The notes under the pieces were generated by a model. That model searched no databases, was not told where the DNA came from, and saw only the letters and a list, made by a program, of their open reading frames with translations. DNA of 19,827 nucleotides from Paratractidigestivibacter sp963649365 (lineage in GTDB: Bacteria > Actinomycetota > Coriobacteriia > Coriobacteriales > Atopobiaceae): NCBI GenBank assembly GCA_963649365.1, contig CAVJHQ010000035.1:1-19827 (forward strand), in the 5' to 3' direction. A program made the position numbers and the translations under genes. Positions 7,054 to 13,366 of this stretch are shown in pieces (position 1 is the stretch's first letter; each line of letters begins with the position of its first letter).

Positions 7054-7134
7054 CAGGTACACGCGTACGAATTCGATTGTTGTCACAAGGCGCCGGTATA
7101 AATGGACCGTCAAACAAGGCGGAAGGTAAGGCAC

Positions 7135-7575
7135 ATGAAGAAGAACATGACCAATAACGTGTTGTATCCAGTTTCCGGCACCGCCGCGCTGCAGTCCGAG
7201 GTGATACCGACGCTCGTTCTCATCGAGGGCGGCAATGGCGCCCAGCTTGGGTCGGAGTCACCCGTTCGAAAGTCGAAGAATGCTCGTTGCCCGCGTTCGT
7301 TTGTCATCATGGCTTCAGCGCTTATTTTTATCACCTTTGCTGCTGTTCTGTTCTCATTTGGGCTGAGCGTCCACGAGGCGGTCGCTTCTCGTCTGGAGGC
7401 AGCGCCGACTGCGTCTGTGAGGGTCCTCGACGGCGAGAGCCTCTGGAGCATCGCCGAGAAGCACGGCGTCGACGGGGTGTCCACCAAGGACGTGGTTTCC
7501 TGGATTAAGGCCAAAAACGGCCTTTCGGTTTCTACTCTTTCTGCAGGCCAGTCTCTTTTGGTGCCCGCGTCTTAA
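7135..7575 (+). CDS. Membrane-anchored LysM protein, YneA/ChiZ-like SOS cell-division suppressor
   Basis: 146 residues. A cytoplasmic N-terminal stretch (1-54) precedes one membrane segment (about 55-79, FVIMASALIFITFAAVLF). The exported part is a C-terminal LysM domain (about 94-145) with ESLWSIAEKHGV and the ending LSAGQSLLVPAS. LysM binds peptidoglycan. Divergent orientation to lexA and the following nrdR match Bacillus yneA and Mycobacterium Rv2719c (chiZ), small LysM proteins induced by SOS that delay division. The function is inferred from architecture and position, because such proteins share little sequence outside LysM. The ATG at 7135 is chosen for GGAAGG (7121-7126) 8 nt upstream; ATG 7102 has no comparable site. 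The promoter overlaps LexA-box-like sites. Confidence 0.8.
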   Translation: MKKNMTNNVLYPVSGTAALQSEVIPTLVLIEGGNGAQLGSESPVRKSKNARCPRSFVIMASALIFITFAAVLFSFGLSVHEAVASRLEAAPTASVRVLDGESLWSIAEKHGVDGVSTKDVVSWIKAKNGLSVSTLSAGQSLLVPAS

Positions 7576-7634
7576 ATCGCGAGGATAGCCGTGTGTTACC
7601 GTAGACAACGTACCTGACTCTTAAAGGAGGATCG

Positions 7635-8087
7635 ATGCGCTGTCCTAAATGCGGCTTCGACGAGTCCAAGGTCGTTGATTCGCGGCCGTCCGAGAACAAC
7701 GACGCTATTCGCAGGCGCCGCGAGTGTACCGGATGCGGGTTTCGTTACACGACCTATGAGCGCTGCGAGGAAACCCCTTTGATGGTTGTTAAGCGAGACG
7801 GGCACAAAGAGACGTTTGAGCGCCAGAAGCTTATGCGCGGTCTCTTTGCCGCCACGGTGAAGAGGGACGTGCCCGCCCAGACCCTTAGCGACCTTATCGA
7901 TAACATCGAGGCTGAGCTGCGTGACGGCGGCGTTACCGAGGTCTCCTCGATAGATCTCGGGAGCATGGTCTTGAGGCGCCTGCTGAAGATCGACAAGGTC
8001 GCGTATATTCGCTTCGCCTCCGTCTACCGGGAGTTCAAGGACGTCGATGAGTTCAGCGAGGAATTGAGGAGCCTGGCCAATGAGTGA
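7635..8087 (+). CDS. nrdR: Transcriptional repressor NrdR
   Basis: 150 residues, standard length. NrdR represses ribonucleotide reductase genes in response to dATP/ATP bound in its ATP-cone. The N-terminal zinc ribbon has C3, C6, C31 and C34 (RCPKCGF and CTGCGFRYTTYER), with the basic stretch AIRRRRE between. The ATP-cone domain occupies about 46-136 (VVKRDGHKETFERQKLMRGL to YIRFASVYREF). A strong AAAGGAGG lies upstream of the ATG. The stop overlaps the dut start by 8 nt, coupling two genes for dNTP balance. No clear promoter was seen in the 59-nt gap after the LysM gene, so it may be co-transcribed with that SOS gene. Confidence 0.97.
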   Translation: MRCPKCGFDESKVVDSRPSENNDAIRRRRECTGCGFRYTTYERCEETPLMVVKRDGHKETFERQKLMRGLFAATVKRDVPAQTLSDLIDNIEAELRDGGVTEVSSIDLGSMVLRRLLKIDKVAYIRFASVYREFKDVDEFSEELRSLANE

Positions 8088-8526
8088 CGATCGCATCTCG
8101 CTTCCCATTAAGCGCCTTGACCCGGACGTCGAGCTTCCCAGCTATGCGTATGCGGGCGATGCCGGCCTTGATCTCCGCGCAAACGAGGATGTCGTGCTTA
8201 AGCCCTTTGAGCGCCGCCTTGTTTCCACGGGGCTCGCTATTGCCATTCCAGAAGGGTATGCCGGATTTGTTCAGCCTCGCAGCGGACTTGCGCTCCGGAA
8301 AGGCCTCTCGATGGCGAACACCCCCGGCCTTGTCGACGCGCATTATCGCGGCGAGCTCAAGGTCTGCGCGGTCAACCTCGATGCCGAGAACCCCATAGAG
8401 ATCAAGAAGGGCGAGCGTATTGCCCAGCTGGTTATCCAGAAGGTCCCCGTCGTCGACTTGCTAGAGGTCGACGAGCTCGATGAGACCGATCGTGGTGCCG
8501 GCGGCTTTGGCTCAAGCGGAGTTTAG
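8080..8526 (+). CDS. dut: dUTP diphosphatase (trimeric dUTPase)
   Basis: 148 residues. The enzyme hydrolyses dUTP to dUMP and PPi, keeping uracil out of DNA and feeding thymidylate synthesis. All five dUTPase motifs are present in order: AGDAGLDLRA (25-34), RSGLA (67-71), GLVDAHYRGE (83-92, catalytic D86 and stacking Y89), GERIAQLVI (111-119), and the Gly-rich RGAGGFGSSG (138-147). The start ATG overlaps the nrdR stop. trxB begins 3 nt after its stop. Confidence 0.97.
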   Translation: MSDDRISLPIKRLDPDVELPSYAYAGDAGLDLRANEDVVLKPFERRLVSTGLAIAIPEGYAGFVQPRSGLALRKGLSMANTPGLVDAHYRGELKVCAVNLDAENPIEIKKGERIAQLVIQKVPVVDLLEVDELDETDRGAGGFGSSGV

Positions 8527-8528
8527 CC

Positions 8529-9467
8529 ATGCGCGTCCACGACGTTGTCATTCTTGGTTCTGGCCCTGCAGGCTGTTCCGCGGCCCTGTATGCGCGTAGG
8601 GAGCTCCTCGATACCCTTGTCCTCGAGAAGGGAAACTGGGGCGGGCAGATCGTCTCTTCGAGCGGGGTCGAGAACTATCCCGGTGTTCCTCGAACCGACG
8701 GATACGGGCTCATGGCCTCCATGCGCGAACAAGCCTCGTCGTTTGGCGCCGAGTTTATCCAGGATGAGGCCCTGCGATTTAGGGCGCTGCCCGACAAGAC
8801 GTTCTCTATCGAGACGACAACGGGCGAGATTATCGCAAGTTCGATCATCGCGTGCCTTGGTTCTAGCCCCTCTCGTGCCGGGTTCGACGGTGAGGTTGCT
8901 TTTACCGGTCGCGGGGTCAGTTATTGCGCCACTTGCGACGGAATGTTCTATCGTAACAAACACGTGTTCGTATGTGGGGGAGGGAACAGTGCAGCTGAGG
9001 AAGCGTTGTTCCTGTCTCGTTTTGCTCGCCTTGTGACCGTTGTCGTGCGCAAAAGTTCCATGAGGGCGAACGCCTCGCTTGTTCGTAAACTCCAGGACGC
9101 GGGGAATGTCGAGTTTCTCTTTGAGACAAGCGTCGATTTTGTCGAAGGCGAAGATCTTTTGACTGCCATAACCTTGCGCAATCTTGCTGATGGCACACAG
9201 AGGCGCATGGAGTTTGAAGAAGGTTCCTTCGGCGTGTTCGTGTACGTCGGCTCTCAGCCGAACACGGAATTGCTCAAGGACATCGCGCAGCTGGACGAGC
9301 ATGGGTACGTGGTTACCGATGAATGTATGCGAACGAGTGCGCAAGGCGTCTTTGCTGCCGGTGACTGTCGGAATGGAATTCTCAAACAGGTCGTCACGGC
9401 TGCTGCGGACGGAGCCGTGGCTGCCGTCTATGCCTCACGTTATCTCAATAGTAGAGAATCGCGATAA
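8529..9467 (+). CDS. trxB: Thioredoxin reductase
   Basis: 312 residues, typical of the low-molecular-weight flavoprotein. It reduces thioredoxin, which in turn can supply electrons to ribonucleotide reductase. The FAD-binding Rossmann motif is GSGPAG (10-15). The redox-active CATC is C133-C136, followed by DG. The pyridine-nucleotide motif is GGGNSAAEEA (150-159). The second FAD motif GVFAAGD is near residue 275. The usual NADPH 2'-phosphate motif HRRDxFRA reads VRKSSMRA here, so cofactor preference may differ from E. coli TrxB. CGGAG lies 8 nt upstream of the ATG. It follows dut by 3 nt and is the last gene before a hairpin. Confidence 0.92.
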   Translation: MRVHDVVILGSGPAGCSAALYARRELLDTLVLEKGNWGGQIVSSSGVENYPGVPRTDGYGLMASMREQASSFGAEFIQDEALRFRALPDKTFSIETTTGEIIASSIIACLGSSPSRAGFDGEVAFTGRGVSYCATCDGMFYRNKHVFVCGGGNSAAEEALFLSRFARLVTVVVRKSSMRANASLVRKLQDAGNVEFLFETSVDFVEGEDLLTAITLRNLADGTQRRMEFEEGSFGVFVYVGSQPNTELLKDIAQLDEHGYVVTDECMRTSAQGVFAAGDCRNGILKQVVTAAADGAVAAVYASRYLNSRESR

Positions 9468-9482
9468 TATATCTTATGTAAA

Positions 9483-9536
9483 GTAGAGAGTATTTTAGAA
9501 ACAGGGGCCTATCTGAGCCCCTGTTTCGCTCTCTAC
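9483..9536. terminator. Two-tier hairpin between convergent trxB and clcA
   Basis: An inner perfect 10-bp stem (AAACAGGGGC at 9499-9508 with GCCCCTGTTT at 9517-9526, 8-nt loop) sits inside a second perfect 8-bp arm (GTAGAGAG at 9483-9490 with CTCTCTAC at 9529-9536). The outer arm covers the clcA stop codon. It lies in the only gap between two convergent genes, so a bidirectional terminator is the natural reading. A long downstream U tract is absent in both directions. Confidence 0.75.
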
Positions 9537-11122
9537 CCCTGTGGCCGAGTCATGACCTCGAGTTTCATCGTCACGTCGTCCTCAGCGTCCGAATCCATTA
9601 TCAGGAGAAGCTCGTCCAAGGCCTCGATAACTGAGGCGCCGTTGGGAATGATCTCGCTGGAAGCACGGTCAATTAGGACCACGCGCGCCCCATCGGGCCA
9701 CGGTATTTCCGAGACCTGTTTGCCTTCGATACGGCTACCGGCTCCCACGTGGAATGTCTTGACGATTTTCTTGCCGGGAATGCCCTCGACGCTCGGCATT
9801 TCTTCGCAAATGTCGAGTTGGCTCGCCAGAAGGTGCTCGTAGAACGGATCGGTCTTGGTCAGGTTCGCGACCATGTAGGCGATTATCGAGACGAGCGATA
9901 CCGAGAGGAGCGCGTCAAGGGACCCTGTGAGCTCGAAGACGAGGACGACTCCGGTCACCGGCGCCCTCACGACCGCGGCGAAGAGACCTGCGATGCCGAG
10001 CGCCATGAAATTCTCATAGAACGTCATGCCGCGGCCGATGAACACCTCCATACCGAGCGCGAAACATGCCCCGACGAGGGCACCCATAATGACCAGCGGG
10101 AAGAGCGTCCCGCCGGGGGCGCCAGACCCGAACGAAACCGTGGTAAAGAGATATTTCGCTCCGAGCAGAGCGAGCATCGGCAAGAACCTCAGGCCGTTCG
10201 GGTCGACGATCTCTTCGAAGATCGCGTCTCCGCCGCACATGAGCTCGGGCCAGGCGAACGCCGCGATGCCGGCGAGCGTGAACGGAATGATGAGCCTCAG
10301 GTACGGCAAGCCCTTCTCGATCTTGCCGTAGAGGCCTTGGCAGGCGAACATGCCGCGGTTGTGCAGCGCGCCGAGCAGCCCGCAGACGACGCCGAGCAGG
10401 ACGACGAAGGCGTAATCGATGTGAGGGAGATTCCTGGTGAACTCAAGGCTCATGACGGGCGCGACCCCGAGGACACCAGACACAAGGTAATCGGCTGTGA
10501 GCGACGAGGCCATGACGGAGATGATGAGCGACGAGGTGAACTCCTTGTGAATCTCCTCTATGGCGAAGAGCACGCCGGTGAGCGGGGCATGGAAAGCCGC
10601 CGACATGCCCGCGGCCGCTCCGCAGGTGACGAGAAGGCGCTCCTCTCCCCTCTTTCGCCCGAACAGCTTCGAGACGCCCTTGCCCGCCATGCCGCCGAGC
10701 TGCACACTCGGGCCCTCGCGTCCCATCGACAGCCCGGCGAACGCGCCGAGCGTGCCCTCGGCGAACTTGGCGACGATGACCCTGTGCCAAGGCATGTCCA
10801 TCCGGTCCATGACCTCGGCGTCTACCTGCGGGATTCCGGACCCGGAGGTGGCCGGTTCCCAGAGCACGAGCTTCCCGACCATGAAAGTCAACAGCGCGAG
10901 GACGGCGAACCATGCGCCCATCAGCACAACCTGCCCGTTGGCGAGACCGGTGATGCGACGCAGCAGCCCTTCGGCGGTCGAGAGCGAGAGGCGATAGAGC
11001 GTGACCACTCCCCCGCCGAAGAGGCCGACCAAGGCCCCCTCAACGATGAGGTCTATCTGGTATTTCCTGGAAAAACGCCTCGACACGTGTGCCGAGGCGC
11101 CGGTATCTGCGGTTTCGTTCAA
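9533..11122 (-). CDS. clcA: ClC-family Cl-/H+ exchanger with C-terminal RCK-type domain
   Basis: 529 residues with many membrane segments up to about residue 425. ClC signatures are GSGIPQV (94-100), GREGPSVQLGG (134-144, gating E136) and GSGAPGGTLFP (332-342). Residues linked to proton coupling in E. coli ClC-ec1 have counterparts here: IEE (E189/E190) for E203 and PFY (Y428) for Y445. A proton-coupled exchanger rather than a channel is therefore likely. Residues about 445-526 form a soluble domain resembling the TrkA-C/RCK-C fold (VEGIPGKKIVKTFHV to DELLLIMDS), which could bind a regulatory ligand. The likely start is TTG at 11122 with GAGGA 4 nt upstream; a GTG twelve codons later is an alternative. 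It follows apt by 23 nt. Confidence 0.92.
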   Translation of the reverse strand: MNETADTGASAHVSRRFSRKYQIDLIVEGALVGLFGGGVVTLYRLSLSTAEGLLRRITGLANGQVVLMGAWFAVLALLTFMVGKLVLWEPATSGSGIPQVDAEVMDRMDMPWHRVIVAKFAEGTLGAFAGLSMGREGPSVQLGGMAGKGVSKLFGRKRGEERLLVTCGAAAGMSAAFHAPLTGVLFAIEEIHKEFTSSLIISVMASSLTADYLVSGVLGVAPVMSLEFTRNLPHIDYAFVVLLGVVCGLLGALHNRGMFACQGLYGKIEKGLPYLRLIIPFTLAGIAAFAWPELMCGGDAIFEEIVDPNGLRFLPMLALLGAKYLFTTVSFGSGAPGGTLFPLVIMGALVGACFALGMEVFIGRGMTFYENFMALGIAGLFAAVVRAPVTGVVLVFELTGSLDALLSVSLVSIIAYMVANLTKTDPFYEHLLASQLDICEEMPSVEGIPGKKIVKTFHVGAGSRIEGKQVSEIPWPDGARVVLIDRASSEIIPNGASVIEALDELLLIMDSDAEDDVTMKLEVMTRPQG

Positions 11123-11145
11123 GGTTTCCTCGAGATTGTTTCAGG

Positions 11146-11682
11146 TTAATCGACCTTGGCGAGCGTGAAGACGTCCACGCCGGGATAGCTCTTCTCGATG
11201 GCCTCGCGGGGGTTGAGGAACGCGAGCTCGAGGATAAAGCCGAAGCCGACGACGGTCGCGCCGCTCTTCTTCGCAAGGTCGGCGGACGCGATGGTCGTTC
11301 CGGCGGTGGCGACGAGGTCGTCGATCACGAGGACGCGGTCTTCGGGATCGAGCGCGTCCTGGAGCATCTCGACGGTGTTCGTGCCGTACTCGAGCGAGTA
11401 GCTCTGGGAGTAGACCGCGCGCGGGAGTTTACCCGGCTTGCGTGCCGGAACGAAGCCGACCCCGAGCTTGTAGGCCACGGGGGCGCCGATAAGGAACCCG
11501 CGCGCCTCCGAGCCGACGACCTTGGTGATGCCTGCGTCCTTAAAGTGGTCGCAGATCTCGTCAACGGCGGAGGAGAAGGCCTCTTTGTCGGCGAAGAGCG
11601 GCATCACGTCCTTGAAGATGACGCCCGGCTCGGGGTAGTCCGGGATATCGACGATCTTGCTCTCGTAATCGTAGCGTGCCAT
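11146..11682 (-). CDS. apt: Adenine phosphoribosyltransferase
   Basis: 178 residues. APRT converts adenine and PRPP to AMP in purine salvage. The N-terminal IPDYPEPGVIFKDVMPLF (13-30) is the family's substrate-loop signature. EARGFLIGAPVAYKLG and ARKPGKLP follow. The PRPP-binding motif is VLVIDDLVATAGTT (117-130). An AAGGAA Shine-Dalgarno lies 7 nt upstream of the ATG. It sits 35 nt after the MerR gene and just before clcA on the same strand. No purine riboswitch or PurR-type operator was seen in the short upstream gap. Confidence 0.95.
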   Translation of the reverse strand: MARYDYESKIVDIPDYPEPGVIFKDVMPLFADKEAFSSAVDEICDHFKDAGITKVVGSEARGFLIGAPVAYKLGVGFVPARKPGKLPRAVYSQSYSLEYGTNTVEMLQDALDPEDRVLVIDDLVATAGTTIASADLAKKSGATVVGFGFILELAFLNPREAIEKSYPGVDVFTLAKVD

Positions 11683-11717
11683 GTGCGGTTCCTTCTTCCG
11701 GTCATGAGCGGGGCGGC

Positions 11718-12449
11718 TTACTCCCCCAGGTCCTTGAATGCTTCCTTGACGCGACGCCCGATGAGCTCGCTGCGCACGGCGTTGGTGAGCCCGAGCATGC
11801 GCGAAAAAGCCTCGTCGAACTGGCGCCGGTTCTCCTCGGTATGCTCCATCTCAACGCCGCCCCCGCGCTTAGCGAAGACCATGAGCGCCTGCTCGAAGGC
11901 CGACGACTCGCGGTTGGCGGCGATAACGTAGGAGCGCAGGTTCTTCGCGCCGAAGCCGTAACGGCGCAGCTCGTCGCAGATACGGATGAGCGGCAGGTCG
12001 TGCCCGTCGACGAGGTCGCGGCCGTGCGGCGACTTCTTGAGCTTGATGACGCCCGCCTCCGAGAGCTCCCTCACGAACGAGACCGTTGTGCCGCAGAGCT
12101 CAGGCATGCGGTCTATGGGGTGAAGCCGCTCGGCCACGTCCTCGTCGTCCCTCTTTACCTGAACGTTGTCGGGCGTGACCTCACCTTTGGCGCCGACCTT
12201 GGAGTCGCCGCGGTCGAGCTCCTCCTTGATGACGGAGAGGGGCATGAAGCGGTTCTTCTGCAGGTAGAGGATGGTCTCGAGCCTGCGGATATCGCGCTGC
12301 GAGTAGAGACGGTAGCCGCCGGGCGTCCGAGAGGGGTTGATGAGCCCCTCGTCCTGGAGATAGCGGACTTTAGACACGGTGAGGTCCGGGTATTGGGCTT
12401 GAAGCCGCTTAACGACTTTGCCTATGGTGAGGTATCCGGCGTCGGGCAT
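11718..12449 (-). CDS. MerR-family transcriptional regulator paired with the FHA gene
   Basis: 243 residues. The N-terminal MerR winged HTH (about 5-75) shows YLTIGKVVKRL, VRYLQDEGLINPSRTPGGYR and a helix to RFMPLSVIKEELD. An acidic linker (about 80-110) follows. Residues about 120-180 look like a second HTH-like unit (FVRELSEAGVIKLK, RICDELRRYGFGAKNLR), and the C-terminus is helical. No heavy-metal cysteine set is present. The pairing FHA then MerR matches actinobacterial garA-Rv1828, where the MerR protein is a global or ligand-less regulator. It starts 8 nt after the FHA stop and has little Shine-Dalgarno, which suggests translational coupling. Targets cannot be told from sequence. Confidence 0.9.
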   Translation of the reverse strand: MPDAGYLTIGKVVKRLQAQYPDLTVSKVRYLQDEGLINPSRTPGGYRLYSQRDIRRLETILYLQKNRFMPLSVIKEELDRGDSKVGAKGEVTPDNVQVKRDDEDVAERLHPIDRMPELCGTTVSFVRELSEAGVIKLKKSPHGRDLVDGHDLPLIRICDELRRYGFGAKNLRSYVIAANRESSAFEQALMVFAKRGGGVEMEHTEENRRQFDEAFSRMLGLTNAVRSELIGRRVKEAFKDLGE

Positions 12450-12457
12450 GGCTCGGC

Positions 12458-12889
12458 CTAGATGTCGGTGGCGATGCGTGCCTTGCGCGCGTTGGTGTGG
12501 AACACCATGCGGAACGTGCCGATCTGGATGGTCGACCCGTCCTTGAGCGTGGCGTCGTTGACGATGGCGCCGTCGACCCAGGTGCCGTTGAGGCTGCCGA
12601 GGTCCTTGACCGTGGCGAAGCCGGACGAGACGCCGGAGAGATCGAGGCTCGCGTGGCGGCGCGAGACGGTCATGTCGTTGAGGAAGACCGAGTTCTTCGG
12701 GTCGCGGCCGATTGTGATCGTCGCCGCGTTGAGCTCGAAGGTCTCGCCGATCTGGGGCCCCTTGACGATGGTCAGCGTGGGTCGGACCGGCTTCGAGACG
12801 GCCATGAGGTCCGGAACCGTGGCGTCGGCCGACGGCATGCGGAAGATCTCGGTTGCCCCTTCGCTGGCGGGGATGTTCTCGTTTTCCAT
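12458..12889 (-). CDS. FHA-domain protein, GarA/OdhI-like
   Basis: 143 residues. The FHA domain spans about 38-131 with IGRDPKN (R62), the phosphothreonine-binding TVSRRHA (S76, R77, H79), DLGSLNGTWV (N101, G102) and DGSTIQIG. GarA/OdhI proteins bind and inhibit 2-oxoglutarate dehydrogenase and activate glutamate dehydrogenase until a Ser/Thr kinase phosphorylates an N-terminal ETTS-type site. Here the N-terminal tail has EGATEIFRM (10-18), which keeps the T...FR spacing of ETTSVFRAD with a single threonine, T13. That it serves as the phosphosite is inference. GGGAG lies upstream of the ATG. The gap before it contains TATAAA (complement of 12936-12941) but no convincing -35. Confidence 0.9.
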   Translation of the reverse strand: MENENIPASEGATEIFRMPSADATVPDLMAVSKPVRPTLTIVKGPQIGETFELNAATITIGRDPKNSVFLNDMTVSRRHASLDLSGVSSGFATVKDLGSLNGTWVDGAIVNDATLKDGSTIQIGTFRMVFHTNARKARIATDI

Positions 12890-12945
12890 GGTTGGCTCCC
12901 TACGTAGGATGCTCGAGTGGGTTGAATGACTCTAGTTTATACCGC

Positions 12946-13323
12946 TTACCTGCAGGCGATTGCGTCCATCTGCACGTCCGCCCCGAGCGGCAGGCGCGAT
13001 GCCTGCACGACCGAGCGTGCCGGCATCGGCGGGTCTATGCGCTCGGCATAGACCTCGTCGAAGGCGTCGAGAAGGTCGAGGTCGGTCAGGTACAGGGTCG
13101 TCTTCGCGACGTCGGAGAGGTCGAGGCCCACCTCCGAGAGCACCGCCTCGACCTGGTCGAGGACTCGGGTGGCCTGCGCGCGTACGTCCCCCTGGCCGAT
13201 GAGCGCGCCGTCTTCGTCGACGGGGACCTGGCCAGAGACAAAGACATACCTTCCGGCGGTCGTCCCCTTGGAGGCGGCGCCAACGGCGTCTGGGCATTGT
13301 TTGGCGTTGACCGAGTATTTCAT
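12946..13323 (-). CDS. ridA: RidA family 2-iminobutanoate/2-iminopropanoate deaminase
   Basis: 125 residues from ATG 13323, which has AAAGGGGG 10 nt upstream; a TTG three codons earlier lies too close to that site. RidA hydrolyses reactive imines, tautomers of 2-aminoacrylate and related enamines, that leak from PLP enzymes. Family features are VFVSGQVPVDEDG (27-39), QATRVLDQVEAVLSEVG, KTTLYLTD and the catalytic Arg R103 in PARS. The usual glutamate near the C-terminus (E120 in E. coli RidA) is aspartate here (D120, QMDAIA), a conservative change. It lies directly downstream of a C-S beta-lyase gene, a source of 2-aminoacrylate, so the two probably work together. Confidence 0.94.
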   Translation of the reverse strand: MKYSVNAKQCPDAVGAASKGTTAGRYVFVSGQVPVDEDGALIGQGDVRAQATRVLDQVEAVLSEVGLDLSDVAKTTLYLTDLDLLDAFDEVYAERIDPPMPARSVVQASRLPLGADVQMDAIACR

Positions 13324-13366
13324 ATCGGGCAAACCCCCTTTCGCGTCGCGATCTTCCGGCTGTGGG

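Noticed and set aside
7507..7524. AAGGCC-AAAAAC-GGCCTT inverted repeat in the LysM gene
   Set aside because: It lies inside the coding LysM domain, about 50 nt before the stop, with no U tract right after it. Chance in codon context is the simplest explanation.
7576..7634. Possible NrdR box or promoter in the gap before nrdR
   Set aside because: No sequence close to the ACA-x-TATAT-like NrdR box palindrome and no convincing -35/-10 pair was seen.
9749..11149. 466-residue open frame on the plus strand opposite clcA
   Set aside because: Composition is dominated by E, R, D, G and H with no recognisable domain, while the minus strand encodes a clear ClC transporter with all family motifs. Long antisense frames are expected in GC-rich DNA.
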